Counted from the first letter of the stretch, positions 1 to 6,616 are shown. The stretch: DNA of 6,910 bases from Clostridia bacterium (GCA_024404655.1 JAKSPR010000154.1:1-6910); one strand, 5' to 3'. Numbers and translations are program-made. Notes: generated by a model not told the origin, from the sequence alone.

Positions 1-1
1 C

Positions 2-265
2 TCCGAAGAACTGAACCAATATCCACGCACGTACATCGTAGTTGATGCCGTAGAAGAAGAAATCATTGAAATCTCCCGCAGAATCGACACCTTTGACATC
101 TCCATTGAGCCCTACGAAGACTGCTGCACGGTCTTTACGCCCCGTCATCCGAGAACGAAGCCTGTGCTCTCCAAAGTCGAGCGGGAAGAAGCGAAAGTCG
201 ATTTCGATGCGCTGACGAAAGAAGCGTTTGAGACGCTGTATACGATTTCTGTGGAGCGGAATTGA
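2..265 (+). CDS. thiI: ThiI C-terminal fragment: tRNA 4-thiouridine synthetase / thiazole sulfur carrier (5' truncated)
   Basis: Only the last 87 codons are present; the start lies before the window. ThiI is a cytoplasmic PP-loop enzyme that adenylates U8 of tRNA and accepts sulfur from a cysteine desulfurase to make 4-thiouridine, and it also supplies sulfur for thiazole synthesis. The diagnostic stretch is EEIIEIS followed by IEPYEDCCTVFTPRHPRTKP, which matches the C-terminal end of the PP-loop domain in Firmicute ThiI. The CC of PYEDCC is typical of the short ThiI form that lacks a rhodanese domain, and the protein stops soon afterwards as that form should. The first 17 or so residues (up to base 55) do not show the PVFRPL-like segment usually found just before the DKEEI motif, so the edge is odd. 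The stop is TGA at 263-265. Identity is confident; the first 55 bases are not. Confidence 0.85.
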   Translation, partial: SEELNQYPRTYIVVDAVEEEIIEISRRIDTFDISIEPYEDCCTVFTPRHPRTKPVLSKVEREEAKVDFDALTKEAFETLYTISVERN

Positions 266-281
266 ATCAAAACTTTTGATT
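265..281. repeat. 17-base perfect palindrome after thiI
   Basis: AATCAAAA and TTTTGATT flank a single central C, and the palindrome begins on the last base of the thiI stop codon. As RNA it would form an A/U-rich hairpin of about 7 pairs with a 3-base loop. It is followed by GGGGCTG rather than a T run, so it is not a classic intrinsic terminator. It could be a weak mRNA 3'-end structure or a protein-binding site. The symmetry is seen directly; any role is a guess. Confidence 0.5.
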
Positions 282-325
282 GGGGCTGTCGCCGTGAGTG
301 ATGTGAGTGAAAGGAGTTTGACGGA

Positions 326-1519
326 ATGTCATCAAAACGAAAAAGAAATAATTCCGCAAATACCCTCTCCGTCATTTTTGACGATCTCCGTGCGCGCATC
401 TCGGCCTGCGATCCGATTCTGATCGTTTTTGCGCTCTGCATGGCGCTCTACGGGCTTCTTGTGATTTCCTCCGCTGTCCATGCCTCCATCCCCGACGGCT
501 GGCGCTATCTTCTGATCCAATCCTTTGCGATCCTCCTTGGACTCCTTACCATGTTCCTCGTCTCCTTTCTTGACTACGAACAAGTGATCAGGCGTCTTCA
601 CGTTCCTCTCTTTCTCTTTACGATCTTTATTCTGGTTATTACCCTCTTTATCGGTTCCGGGGAAGGGTCCAACAAGAGCTGGATCCGGTTCACGCTTCTT
701 CCCATCGGTGTTCAGCCCTCGGAATTTGCAAAAATCTTCTTTATATGCACCTACGCCTATCATCTCTCCCGTGTCCGTTCGCATCTGAACAAGTGGAAAA
801 CGCTCTTCGGGCTCTGTCTGCATTTCGGGGTGGTTACGGGCTGTGTTCTTCTGCAGGGCGACCTCGGTTCTGCCCTTGTCTTTGTCTTTATCTTCTTCTG
901 CATGAGTTTCTGTTCCGGTTTACGGCTGCGGTATTTTCTTGCTGCCTCTGCTCTGGTTCTGGGGGCAAGCCCCTTTCTCTGGGAGCATCTTTCCTATTAT
1001 CAGCGGCAGAGAATCCTTGTGGGTTTCTCTCCGGAAGCGGACCCGCAGGGATTCGGCTATCAGGTACTGCGTGCGAAGCAGGCGATTGCCAACGGTGGGT
1101 TCCGCGGGATGGGGTATCTCTCCGGTGCGCTCTCCCAGAGCAGCAATGCCAGCGCTCTGCCGAAGCGTCACACGGACCTGATCTTCTCCGTCATGGCGGA
1201 GGAATTCGGATTCCTTGGCATCTGCATCTATCTTGCGCTCTATGTTCTTCTGATCCTGCGTCTTCTGCATCTCTCCCGCACGGCGCGGGGGTATATGGGC
1301 AGCTATATCTGCATCGGCGCGGCGGCGGTCTTTATCTTTCAGGGACTGGAAAACATGGGCATGTGCATGGGTGTTCTGCCCGTCATCGGTCTGACGCTGC
1401 CCTTTATGAGCTACGGCGGTTCGTCTGTCGTCAGTCTGTTTCTTCTGCTCGGTGTCGCGGAAAGCGTGGCGTCCCACCGGGTGAAATACTATATCGAGCG
1501 GGAAGAAGAAGTATTATAA
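326..1519 (+). CDS. SEDS-family peptidoglycan glycosyltransferase (FtsW/RodA/SpoVE family)
   Basis: A 397-residue integral membrane protein. SEDS proteins polymerise lipid II into glycan strands with a partner class B PBP, in the elongasome (RodA), divisome (FtsW) or spore cortex (SpoVE). About ten membrane segments are visible, beginning near residues 30, 60, 92, 128, 160, 180, 203, 287, 322 and 350, with a long extracellular loop at about 220-287. Family signatures are W119 in the GSNKSWIRF stretch, QPSEFAK at 130-136, QGDLGSA at 177-183, and KRHTDLIF at 280-287, where D284 corresponds to the catalytic aspartate of RodA/FtsW. A conserved segment near 352-367 includes LPFMSYGGSS. The start is set by AAAGGAG at 310-316, 9 bases before ATG. 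The N-terminal tail is basic and cytoplasmic. No PBP or mre gene is present to choose between RodA and FtsW, so no symbol is given. holA follows after 20 bases, which suggests one transcript. Confidence 0.93.
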   Translation: MSSKRKRNNSANTLSVIFDDLRARISACDPILIVFALCMALYGLLVISSAVHASIPDGWRYLLIQSFAILLGLLTMFLVSFLDYEQVIRRLHVPLFLFTIFILVITLFIGSGEGSNKSWIRFTLLPIGVQPSEFAKIFFICTYAYHLSRVRSHLNKWKTLFGLCLHFGVVTGCVLLQGDLGSALVFVFIFFCMSFCSGLRLRYFLAASALVLGASPFLWEHLSYYQRQRILVGFSPEADPQGFGYQVLRAKQAIANGGFRGMGYLSGALSQSSNASALPKRHTDLIFSVMAEEFGFLGICIYLALYVLLILRLLHLSRTARGYMGSYICIGAAAVFIFQGLENMGMCMGVLPVIGLTLPFMSYGGSSVVSLFLLLGVAESVASHRVKYYIEREEEVL

Positions 1520-1539
1520 CCCCGGAAAGGAGCACTCCC

Positions 1540-2622
1540 GTGGCATTTCAGAAAGTCGATAAAACACAGGTCCTCAAAGATATCTTAAAAACGAAAAACG
1601 CCCCGGGCGGCGTGTGGCTGCTCTGCGGGGAGGAAGCTTATCTGTCCGGCTATTATCGGAACCTCATACGGGGGAAGATCATCCCGGACCCGGATATGGG
1701 ATATTTCGACCATATCCGCCTGTCCGGCGCGGAACGGGGCACGGAAAGCCTCGCGGAGCAGGTCCAGAACGCCTGCGCAGGTCTGCCCGTCATGTGCGAG
1801 GGCAAACTCATCGAGATCGCGGAGCCGGATTTCTTTAATATGCCCGCGGCGGAATTCAAGGACCTCTGTACCGTGTTCGGCACGGTGGGGGAGTATCCTT
1901 ATGTCACAGTCCTCATCCATTGCGCGGAGGAGGAATTCCCCACGGCGGATTATAAGGCACCCCAGAGCGCCATCTGGAAGGGTCTGGAGGCCTGCGGCGT
2001 GCAGATCGTGCCGTTTGCAAAACAGGACGAAAAGAAACTCGCACCGTGGTGCGCAAAGCATTTCGCCAGTGAGGGAATCGAGGCAGGTCCGGGCGTCATC
2101 GAAGCTATGATCGCAAGAACAGGCACATCCATGTCCGCGCTGGTGTCCGAGATGGCAAAACTGTGCGCATATACCAAGGCAAACGGCAGAAGCGCTGTCA
2201 CAAGAGAGGACGTTGAGACCGTCTGCTCCGTCACGGAAACCGCACAGGAATTCGGCATACAGAACGCCGTCAGAATGAGAGATACAGGACGGCTCATGCG
2301 GGAGTATCTGGTCGCAAAACATCGGCATGAAGAGCCCATGAACCTGTTTTTCCAGATCTCTGCGGCAGTCATGGAGCTGTGGAGGATCAAGGGCGCCATG
2401 ACAGACGGCATGTCGAAGGAAGATATCATGAGACGGTTCCGGATGAAGGAATATCCGCTCAAGATGGTAACACAGGGCGCGGCGAATTATTCCATGGCGG
2501 CACTGGATCGGCTGGCGACCATGTGCGCGGAGACGGACGCCATGATGAAATCGTCGCCGGTGGATGGTTATGTGCTGGTGGAAAGATTGATCTGCGCGGT
2601 TGGGAAAAGTTTCGGAGCCTGA
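1540..2622 (+). CDS. holA: DNA polymerase III subunit delta
   Basis: A 360-residue clamp-loader subunit. Delta opens the beta sliding clamp within the DnaX/delta/delta' complex in the cytoplasm so that the clamp can be placed on primed DNA. The N-terminal domain (about 1-140) contains the VWLLCGEEAYL opening at 25-35, the family's usual first strand with a degenerate nucleotide-fold loop. The middle domain contains the TGTSMSALVSEMAKLCAYT helix at about 194-212 and TREDVETV at 221-228, both highly characteristic of Firmicute HolA. The C-terminal collar domain (about 230-360) contains EFGIQNAV and FFQISAAVMELWRIKGA. The start is GTG at 1540, chosen because AAAGGAG lies at 1526-1532, 7 bases upstream, and the protein then has family length. 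The same frame is open further upstream inside the SEDS gene, but that part has no relation to HolA. The downstream neighbour is not rpsT, a common partner of holA in Firmicutes. Confidence 0.92.
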   Translation: MAFQKVDKTQVLKDILKTKNAPGGVWLLCGEEAYLSGYYRNLIRGKIIPDPDMGYFDHIRLSGAERGTESLAEQVQNACAGLPVMCEGKLIEIAEPDFFNMPAAEFKDLCTVFGTVGEYPYVTVLIHCAEEEFPTADYKAPQSAIWKGLEACGVQIVPFAKQDEKKLAPWCAKHFASEGIEAGPGVIEAMIARTGTSMSALVSEMAKLCAYTKANGRSAVTREDVETVCSVTETAQEFGIQNAVRMRDTGRLMREYLVAKHRHEEPMNLFFQISAAVMELWRIKGAMTDGMSKEDIMRRFRMKEYPLKMVTQGAANYSMAALDRLATMCAETDAMMKSSPVDGYVLVERLICAVGKSFGA

Positions 2623-2652
2623 TCGACAGCCCCATCGGCAACACACACATTT

Positions 2653-2681
2653 TTAACAGGTTCTTTTTTGAACCTTACATT
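2653..2681 (+). promoter_or_regulatory. Possible sigma-A promoter for the HAD gene, with a dyad in the spacer
   Basis: TTAACA at 2653-2658 (5 of 6 matches to the -35 consensus) lies 17 bases from TACATT at 2676-2681 (4 of 6 matches to the -10). The expected start would fall near 2688, only a few bases before the HAD ATG at 2691. An inverted repeat AGGTTC / GAACCT with a six-T centre (2658-2675) fills the spacer almost exactly. The gap has no Shine-Dalgarno sequence near the ATG, which fits a near-leaderless message, but both promoter boxes are imperfect and the call is tentative. Confidence 0.35.
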
Positions 2682-2690
2682 TCAAACAAT

Positions 2691-3359
2691 ATGAAAACCC
2701 TGATTTTTGACGCATTCGGAACCCTGTTTGAAGTATCGACCGGAGGTTCCGCTAAAACCATCATGAAGCACATCACCGATTGCGGCGGCATCGTTGACGA
2801 AAAAGCCTTCCATGAGGAATGGAAAAGCTATTATAAAAGCCACACCGCTGCCGGCTGTAAATTCATGACAGAACGGGAAATATTCACCGCCCGCAACCGG
2901 ATGTTTTATGACAGATACCATATCAGCCGGGAAGCCGAAGCGGATGCTGATATTCTGCTTGCCGCTGCAGCCATGCGTACGGCATATCCCGAAACGGGAG
3001 CCGTCCTTGGGGAACTCATGAAGCACCATCAGGTTTTTATCGGTTCAAATACCGATAATGATATACTGAAAGCCGTCATGAACAGGAATGCCGTTTCCGT
3101 TCATAAAGTCTATACCTCGGAGAATCTGAAATCTTATAAACCCAATCGATCCTTTTTTGAAAAAATCCTTGCGGAAAACAATCTTTCTCCGGAAGATGTT
3201 TTGTTTATCGGCGATTCCGTTTCTGATGATGTTCTCGGTCCCATGGCTGTTGGTATCAGAACCGTATGGGTTGACAGAAATAAGACCGGGGGCGTTTTCG
3301 GGCAGGATTATACTGTCACGGATCTAAAAGACCTGCTTTGCGGTATCGTACAGCCCTGA
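2691..3359 (+). CDS. HAD-superfamily (HAD-IA type) hydrolase
   Basis: A 222-residue cytoplasmic protein of the haloacid dehalogenase superfamily; most members are small-molecule phosphatases acting through an aspartyl-phosphate. All four motifs are visible. Motif I is FDAFGTLF, with nucleophile D7. Motif II is IGSNTDND, with S119. Motif III is K150 in SYKPNRSFF. Motif IV is VLFIGDSVSDD, with D175, D179 and D180. A helical cap domain occupies about 15-100. Motif I reads DxF rather than DxD, so the usual general acid two residues after the nucleophile is missing, as in L-2-haloacid dehalogenases and some atypical HADs. Motif IV nevertheless has the phosphatase-like GDSxxDD form. The substrate cannot be told. 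ATG 2691 gives the normal HAD N-terminus, but no ribosome binding site precedes it. Codon use appears more A/T-rich than in holA: one 60-base line here (3061-3120) has 27 G/C, against 32 in a holA line (2101-2160). Confidence 0.88.
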   Translation: MKTLIFDAFGTLFEVSTGGSAKTIMKHITDCGGIVDEKAFHEEWKSYYKSHTAAGCKFMTEREIFTARNRMFYDRYHISREAEADADILLAAAAMRTAYPETGAVLGELMKHHQVFIGSNTDNDILKAVMNRNAVSVHKVYTSENLKSYKPNRSFFEKILAENNLSPEDVLFIGDSVSDDVLGPMAVGIRTVWVDRNKTGGVFGQDYTVTDLKDLLCGIVQP

Positions 3360-3402
3360 TAGAGAACGCTCTGTGAATACCGCAGGCAAACCCGCATTTT
3401 TC
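3339..3402 (+). terminator. Possible transcription end after the HAD gene (stem plus T-rich tract)
   Basis: An 8-pair stem can form between TGCGGTAT at 3339-3346 and ATACCGCA at 3377-3384, spanning the HAD stop codon. A smaller AGAG/CTCT hairpin (3361-3364 with 3369-3372) lies in its loop. A T run begins at 3397, 12 bases after the stem, and T-rich sequence continues to about 3434. The distance between stem and T run is too long for a canonical intrinsic terminator, so this is weak; the T-rich stretch may instead act as an upstream element for the proS promoter. Confidence 0.28.
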
Positions 3403-3434
3403 CGTTTATTTCTGTTGTTTTTTCTTGTTTTTCC

Positions 3435-3463
3435 TTGACAATCCGCGCCGTCCGCGTTATAAT
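3435..3463 (+). promoter_or_regulatory. Perfect-consensus sigma-A promoter of proS
   Basis: TTGACA at 3435-3440 and TATAAT at 3458-3463 are separated by exactly 17 bases, the ideal housekeeping promoter. Transcription should begin near 3470, giving a leader of about 42 bases. That is too short for a T-box riboswitch, the usual control of many Firmicute aminoacyl-tRNA synthetase genes, so strong constitutive expression is likely. The T-rich tract upstream (3397-3434) may help RNA polymerase binding. Confidence 0.88.
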
Positions 3464-3511
3464 ATTATTATCTAACCGCAAATAAGAACCCCCGAAAGGA
3501 ATTATATAACT

Positions 3512-4948
3512 ATGGCAAACGATAAGAAAATGGTAAGTCAGATCACTTCCATGGACGAGGATTTCGTTCAGTGGTATACTGACATCGTCACCAAGGCTGA
3601 CCTGGTCGACTATTCCAGCGTCAAGGGCTGTATGATCATCCGTCCTTATGGCTACGCAATCTGGGAAAACATCCAGGCGATCCTCGATAAGAAGTTCAAG
3701 GAACTGGGCCACGAGAACGTCTATATGCCGATGTTCATTCCGGAATCCCTTCTGCAGCGCGAAAAGGACCACGTCGAGGGCTTTGCTCCCGAATGTGCAT
3801 GGGTCACCCACGGCGGCTCTGAACCCCTCGCTGAAAAGCTCTGCGTCCGCCCGACTTCCGAGACCCTGTTCTGCGAACACTACGCCAATATCATCCGTTC
3901 CTGGCGCGACCTGCCCAAGCTGTATAACCAGTGGTGCAACGTCGTCCGCTGGGAAAAGAATACCCGCCCGTTCCTGCGTACCCGTGAATTCCTCTGGCAG
4001 GAAGGCCACACCATGCACGCAACTGCTGAGGAGGCAGAGGCAGAAACCGTCCGCATGCTGGAGGTTTATGCCGAGATGTACGAAAAGTACCTCGCACTTC
4101 CCGTCGTCCGCGGCAGAAAGACCGAAAAGGAAAAGTTCGCAGGCGCACTCGCTACTTATACCGTCGAGGCTATGATGCATGACGGTAAGGCTCTGCAGGG
4201 CGCTACTTCCCATAACTTCGGCGACGGTTTCGCCCGCGCATTCGACGTCAAGTATCTTGATAAGAACAATCAGCTGCAGTACTGCCACCAGACTTCCTGG
4301 GGCTTTACCACCCGTTCCATCGGCGCTCTGATCATGGCACACGGCGACAATAACGGTCTGGTTCTCCCGCCGGCCATCGCACCCATTCAGGTCATCGTCA
4401 TCCCCGTGCAGCAGCATAAGGAAGGGGTCCTGGAAAAGGCGCATGAGGTCACTGCAAAGATCAACCAGTTCGTCCGCGCAAAGATCGACGATTCCGACAA
4501 CACGCCCGGCTGGAAGTTCGCTGAATACGAAATGAAGGGCGTTCCGGTCCGTCTGGAGCTCGGCCCGAAGGATATCGCCAATAACCAGTGCGTCCTCGTC
4601 CGCCGCGATAACCGCCAGAAGTACTTCGTCTCCCTCGATAATCTCGAAACCGAGATCCCGAAGGTCCTCGAAGAGCTCAATACCGCCCTTTATAATAACG
4701 CGCTTGAGCGCCGTGCGGCTATGACTTATACCGTTGAGACCCTTGACGAGATGATCGAGACCGCAAAGACCAAGCCCGGCTTCATCCGCGCTATGTGGTG
4801 CGGCGATCTCGAATGTGAACTCAAGCTGAAGGAAGTTGCTGACGTTTCTTCCCGCTGCATGCCCTTCGGTGAAGAACCCTGCGGTGATAAGTGCGTCTGC
4901 TGCGGCAAACCGGCAAAGAAGCTCGTTTACTGGGGCAAGTCCTATTGA
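3512..4948 (+). CDS. proS: Prolyl-tRNA synthetase, archaeal/eukaryotic type (ProS type 3)
   Basis: A 478-residue class IIa synthetase that charges tRNA-Pro with proline using ATP in the cytoplasm. Seen directly: motif 1 around residues 38-55 (KGCMIIRPYGYAIWENI), the proline/ATP-site RPTSETLF at 113-120, motif 2 around 146-166 (RWEKNTRP then FLWQEGHT), and motif 3 around 271-288 with the HGD segment. An anticodon-binding domain follows (about 292-400). The C-terminal domain is cysteine-rich (C430, C435, C449, C457, C461, C463, C464), like the zinc-binding domain of the archaeal/eukaryotic type, and ends in a tyrosine. There is no room between motifs 2 and 3 for the large editing insertion of classical bacterial ProRS. 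The start ATG 3512 has AAAGGA at 3495-3500. The gene appears monocistronic, between its own promoter and terminator, and its rich C-ending codon bias fits high expression. Confidence 0.97.
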   Translation: MANDKKMVSQITSMDEDFVQWYTDIVTKADLVDYSSVKGCMIIRPYGYAIWENIQAILDKKFKELGHENVYMPMFIPESLLQREKDHVEGFAPECAWVTHGGSEPLAEKLCVRPTSETLFCEHYANIIRSWRDLPKLYNQWCNVVRWEKNTRPFLRTREFLWQEGHTMHATAEEAEAETVRMLEVYAEMYEKYLALPVVRGRKTEKEKFAGALATYTVEAMMHDGKALQGATSHNFGDGFARAFDVKYLDKNNQLQYCHQTSWGFTTRSIGALIMAHGDNNGLVLPPAIAPIQVIVIPVQQHKEGVLEKAHEVTAKINQFVRAKIDDSDNTPGWKFAEYEMKGVPVRLELGPKDIANNQCVLVRRDNRQKYFVSLDNLETEIPKVLEELNTALYNNALERRAAMTYTVETLDEMIETAKTKPGFIRAMWCGDLECELKLKEVADVSSRCMPFGEEPCGDKCVCCGKPAKKLVYWGKSY

Positions 4949-4968
4949 TTTTTCTCCTTGTACTGTCT

Positions 4969-5010
4969 CCGGGGCTGCGGTCATGCTGCTGCCCCGGTTT
5001 CCTCTTTCCT
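4969..5010 (+). terminator. Intrinsic terminator after proS
   Basis: CCGGGGC at 4969-4975 pairs with GCCCCGG at 4991-4997. After a T/T mismatch, a further GC/GC pairing (4977-4978 with 4988-4989) closes a 9-base loop. The G/C-rich stem is followed at once by a T/C-rich tail (4998-5010), and it begins 20 bases after the proS stop. This separates proS from the lipoprotein gene. Confidence 0.72.
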
Positions 5011-5046
5011 TGAATAAGTAATAATACAAAAAGAAAGGCGTATATC

Positions 5047-6567
5047 ATGAAGAATGTAAGAAATGCAGCACTCCTTCTTGCCGCTGCCATGCTGACAACG
5101 GCTGCCGCTGTCTCCTGCGGCGATACACAGACCCCCGCCGCCGATACTCAGGCTGTCAACGCCACCGAAGCCGTGACCGAGGCTGTCACCGAGGCGGAAC
5201 CCGATCCCTTTGCGGAATTTGACTATCAGGGTCAGGATATCCGTGTTTACACCAGCATCAACAATCCCGGCGGCGTCGGCAACTCCAACTATCTGATCGA
5301 AGGTCCCGAAGAGGAGACCGGCGATCTGGTACAGGACTCCGCCTATTCCCGCAACCGCCGTGTGGAGGAAATCCTTAACGTCAAGCTGGTTTATACCGAG
5401 TATGACGCAAACTACAGCGAAACTCCCGGCAATATCAATAAGCTCATCATGTCCGGCGACGACCTTTATGATATCATGATCGTTGACCTGTTCCCGGCAG
5501 CCGGCCTTTCCTGCGACGGCAATTTCCTGAATATTGCAGGTGCGCCGTATATTGACCTTGATAAGCCTTACTGGTACAGAAACTATATGGAACAGCTCTC
5601 CCTTGACGGCAAGAAGATGTTCCTCATGGCGGGCGACTACTTCATCGACGTGCTCCGTTCCGCCCATGCCATGTACTTCAACAAGAATCTCCTTGCGCAG
5701 TACTATGATGACGCGGATGTTCTTTATAATGAAGTTCTGAACGGCACCTGGACCTACGACAAGTTCCTTACCTACATCAGCGAGATGTACCGCGACGTCA
5801 ACGGCGACGGTACCAGAGATCTGGGAGACCAGTACGGTTTCGGCGTCAATCAGATCTGGGGTCCGTCCATTCCGTTCCTTGTCTCCGCAGACTTAAAGCT
5901 GGTCGACAGAAACGACGACGGCACCATGACCCTTGCTATGAACAATGAGAACTCCGTCCGCCTGCTGGAGCTGCTCAACGATATCTTCTATAACGATGCG
6001 ACCATCAACACCGAACCCCTCAGCAAGGGCGATTCCATTGATGATCTGCTTGCCATGTTCAAGTCCGGTCAGGTTCTGATGCTCGGCTACCACCGCCTCG
6101 GCTCTTTTGAAAACCTGCGCGATATGGAATATGAGGTCGGTATCCTGCCTTATCCGAAATTCAATGAGACCCAGAAGGATTATGTCACTTCTTCCCACGA
6201 TACCACGGAAATCGGCGTGATTCCGGTCACCTGCAGCAAGTTTGATACCGTGTGCGCAGTTCTGGAAGTGCTCAACAGAGAAACCGAGAAGATCGTCCTT
6301 CCCGCGTACTATGAGACCGGTCTGAAGGTCAAGTATTCCCGCGATGATATGTCCTCCCAAATGATTGATATCATCCACGGCAACATCGGCGGCTCCTTTG
6401 CGCTGGCTTACAGCAACAACTGCAACGCAATCTTCCAGCAGAACGGCTTCTATACGCCCCTTTCCCAGCATAAGACGGACTTTGTCTCCAACTATGTCAA
6501 GATCGAAAAAGGCGCGCAGAAGCAGCTGAACAAGCTCGTCGACAAATTCTCCGGAATTGATCAGTAA
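5047..6567 (+). CDS. Extracellular solute-binding lipoprotein (ABC transporter, CUT1-like family 1)
   Basis: A 506-residue predicted lipoprotein. A basic N-terminus (MKNVR), a hydrophobic core at 7-21 and the lipobox AVSC with C24 mark it for signal peptidase II and lipid anchoring outside the membrane. A disordered acidic tether follows (about 25-54), containing a TEAV/TEAV/TEAE repeat encoded by near-identical 12-base units (5164-5196). The mature domain resembles family 1 binding proteins, which deliver oligosaccharides to ABC importers. Supporting segments are the helix with SRNRRVEEILNVKL (101-114), YDIMIVDLF (141-149), AMYFNKNLL (208-216), LNGTWTYDKF (231-240) and D250VNGDGTRDLGD261, a calcium-loop-like motif common in this family. 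The start ATG 5047 has AGAAAGG 8 bases upstream. No clear promoter is visible: AATAAT at 5020-5025 could be a -10 but lacks a good -35. No permease gene is in the window, so the ligand is unknown. Confidence 0.85.
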   Translation: MKNVRNAALLLAAAMLTTAAAVSCGDTQTPAADTQAVNATEAVTEAVTEAEPDPFAEFDYQGQDIRVYTSINNPGGVGNSNYLIEGPEEETGDLVQDSAYSRNRRVEEILNVKLVYTEYDANYSETPGNINKLIMSGDDLYDIMIVDLFPAAGLSCDGNFLNIAGAPYIDLDKPYWYRNYMEQLSLDGKKMFLMAGDYFIDVLRSAHAMYFNKNLLAQYYDDADVLYNEVLNGTWTYDKFLTYISEMYRDVNGDGTRDLGDQYGFGVNQIWGPSIPFLVSADLKLVDRNDDGTMTLAMNNENSVRLLELLNDIFYNDATINTEPLSKGDSIDDLLAMFKSGQVLMLGYHRLGSFENLRDMEYEVGILPYPKFNETQKDYVTSSHDTTEIGVIPVTCSKFDTVCAVLEVLNRETEKIVLPAYYETGLKVKYSRDDMSSQMIDIIHGNIGGSFALAYSNNCNAIFQQNGFYTPLSQHKTDFVSNYVKIEKGAQKQLNKLVDKFSGIDQ

Positions 6568-6616
6568 TCCCGATCCTCATCCGGGCACACAAGCGACTTT
6601 CTGAAAGGAGCCATTC

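Noticed and set aside
745..1539. Upstream extension of the holA frame to an ATG at 745, giving a 625-residue protein
   Set aside because: This part overlaps the SEDS gene in another frame and reads as cysteine- and serine-rich noise. GTG 1540 has a strong ribosome binding site and gives normal HolA length.
1585..2646. Minus-strand open frame opposite holA (353 codons)
   Set aside because: It is Cys/His/Arg-rich with no domain pattern, and it lies wholly opposite a confident HolA gene.
3443..3456. Repeated CCGCG in the proS promoter spacer as an operator
   Set aside because: Two 5-base direct copies in a G/C-rich spacer are easily due to chance.
3360..3511. T-box riboswitch before proS
   Set aside because: The perfect promoter leaves only about 42 bases of leader, and I see no specifier stem or antiterminator pairing.
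3308..5029. Long open frame on the minus strand covering all of proS (573 codons)
   Set aside because: The opposite strand carries an unmistakable ProRS with all class II motifs. The antisense frame is kept open by the strong C-ending codon bias of proS, and its translation shows no recognisable domain.
4981..5667. Minus-strand open frame across the proS-lipoprotein gap (228 codons)
   Set aside because: It runs through the proS terminator and opposite the lipoprotein signal peptide. No recognisable family, and no support for a real gene.
5893..6471. Minus-strand open frame opposite the lipoprotein gene (192 codons)
   Set aside because: It is a shadow of the biased codons of the forward gene, with no domain features.
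6568..6616. Terminator between the lipoprotein and the last gene
   Set aside because: Only a short CCC-GAT / ATC-C-GGG stem is possible and no T run follows it.
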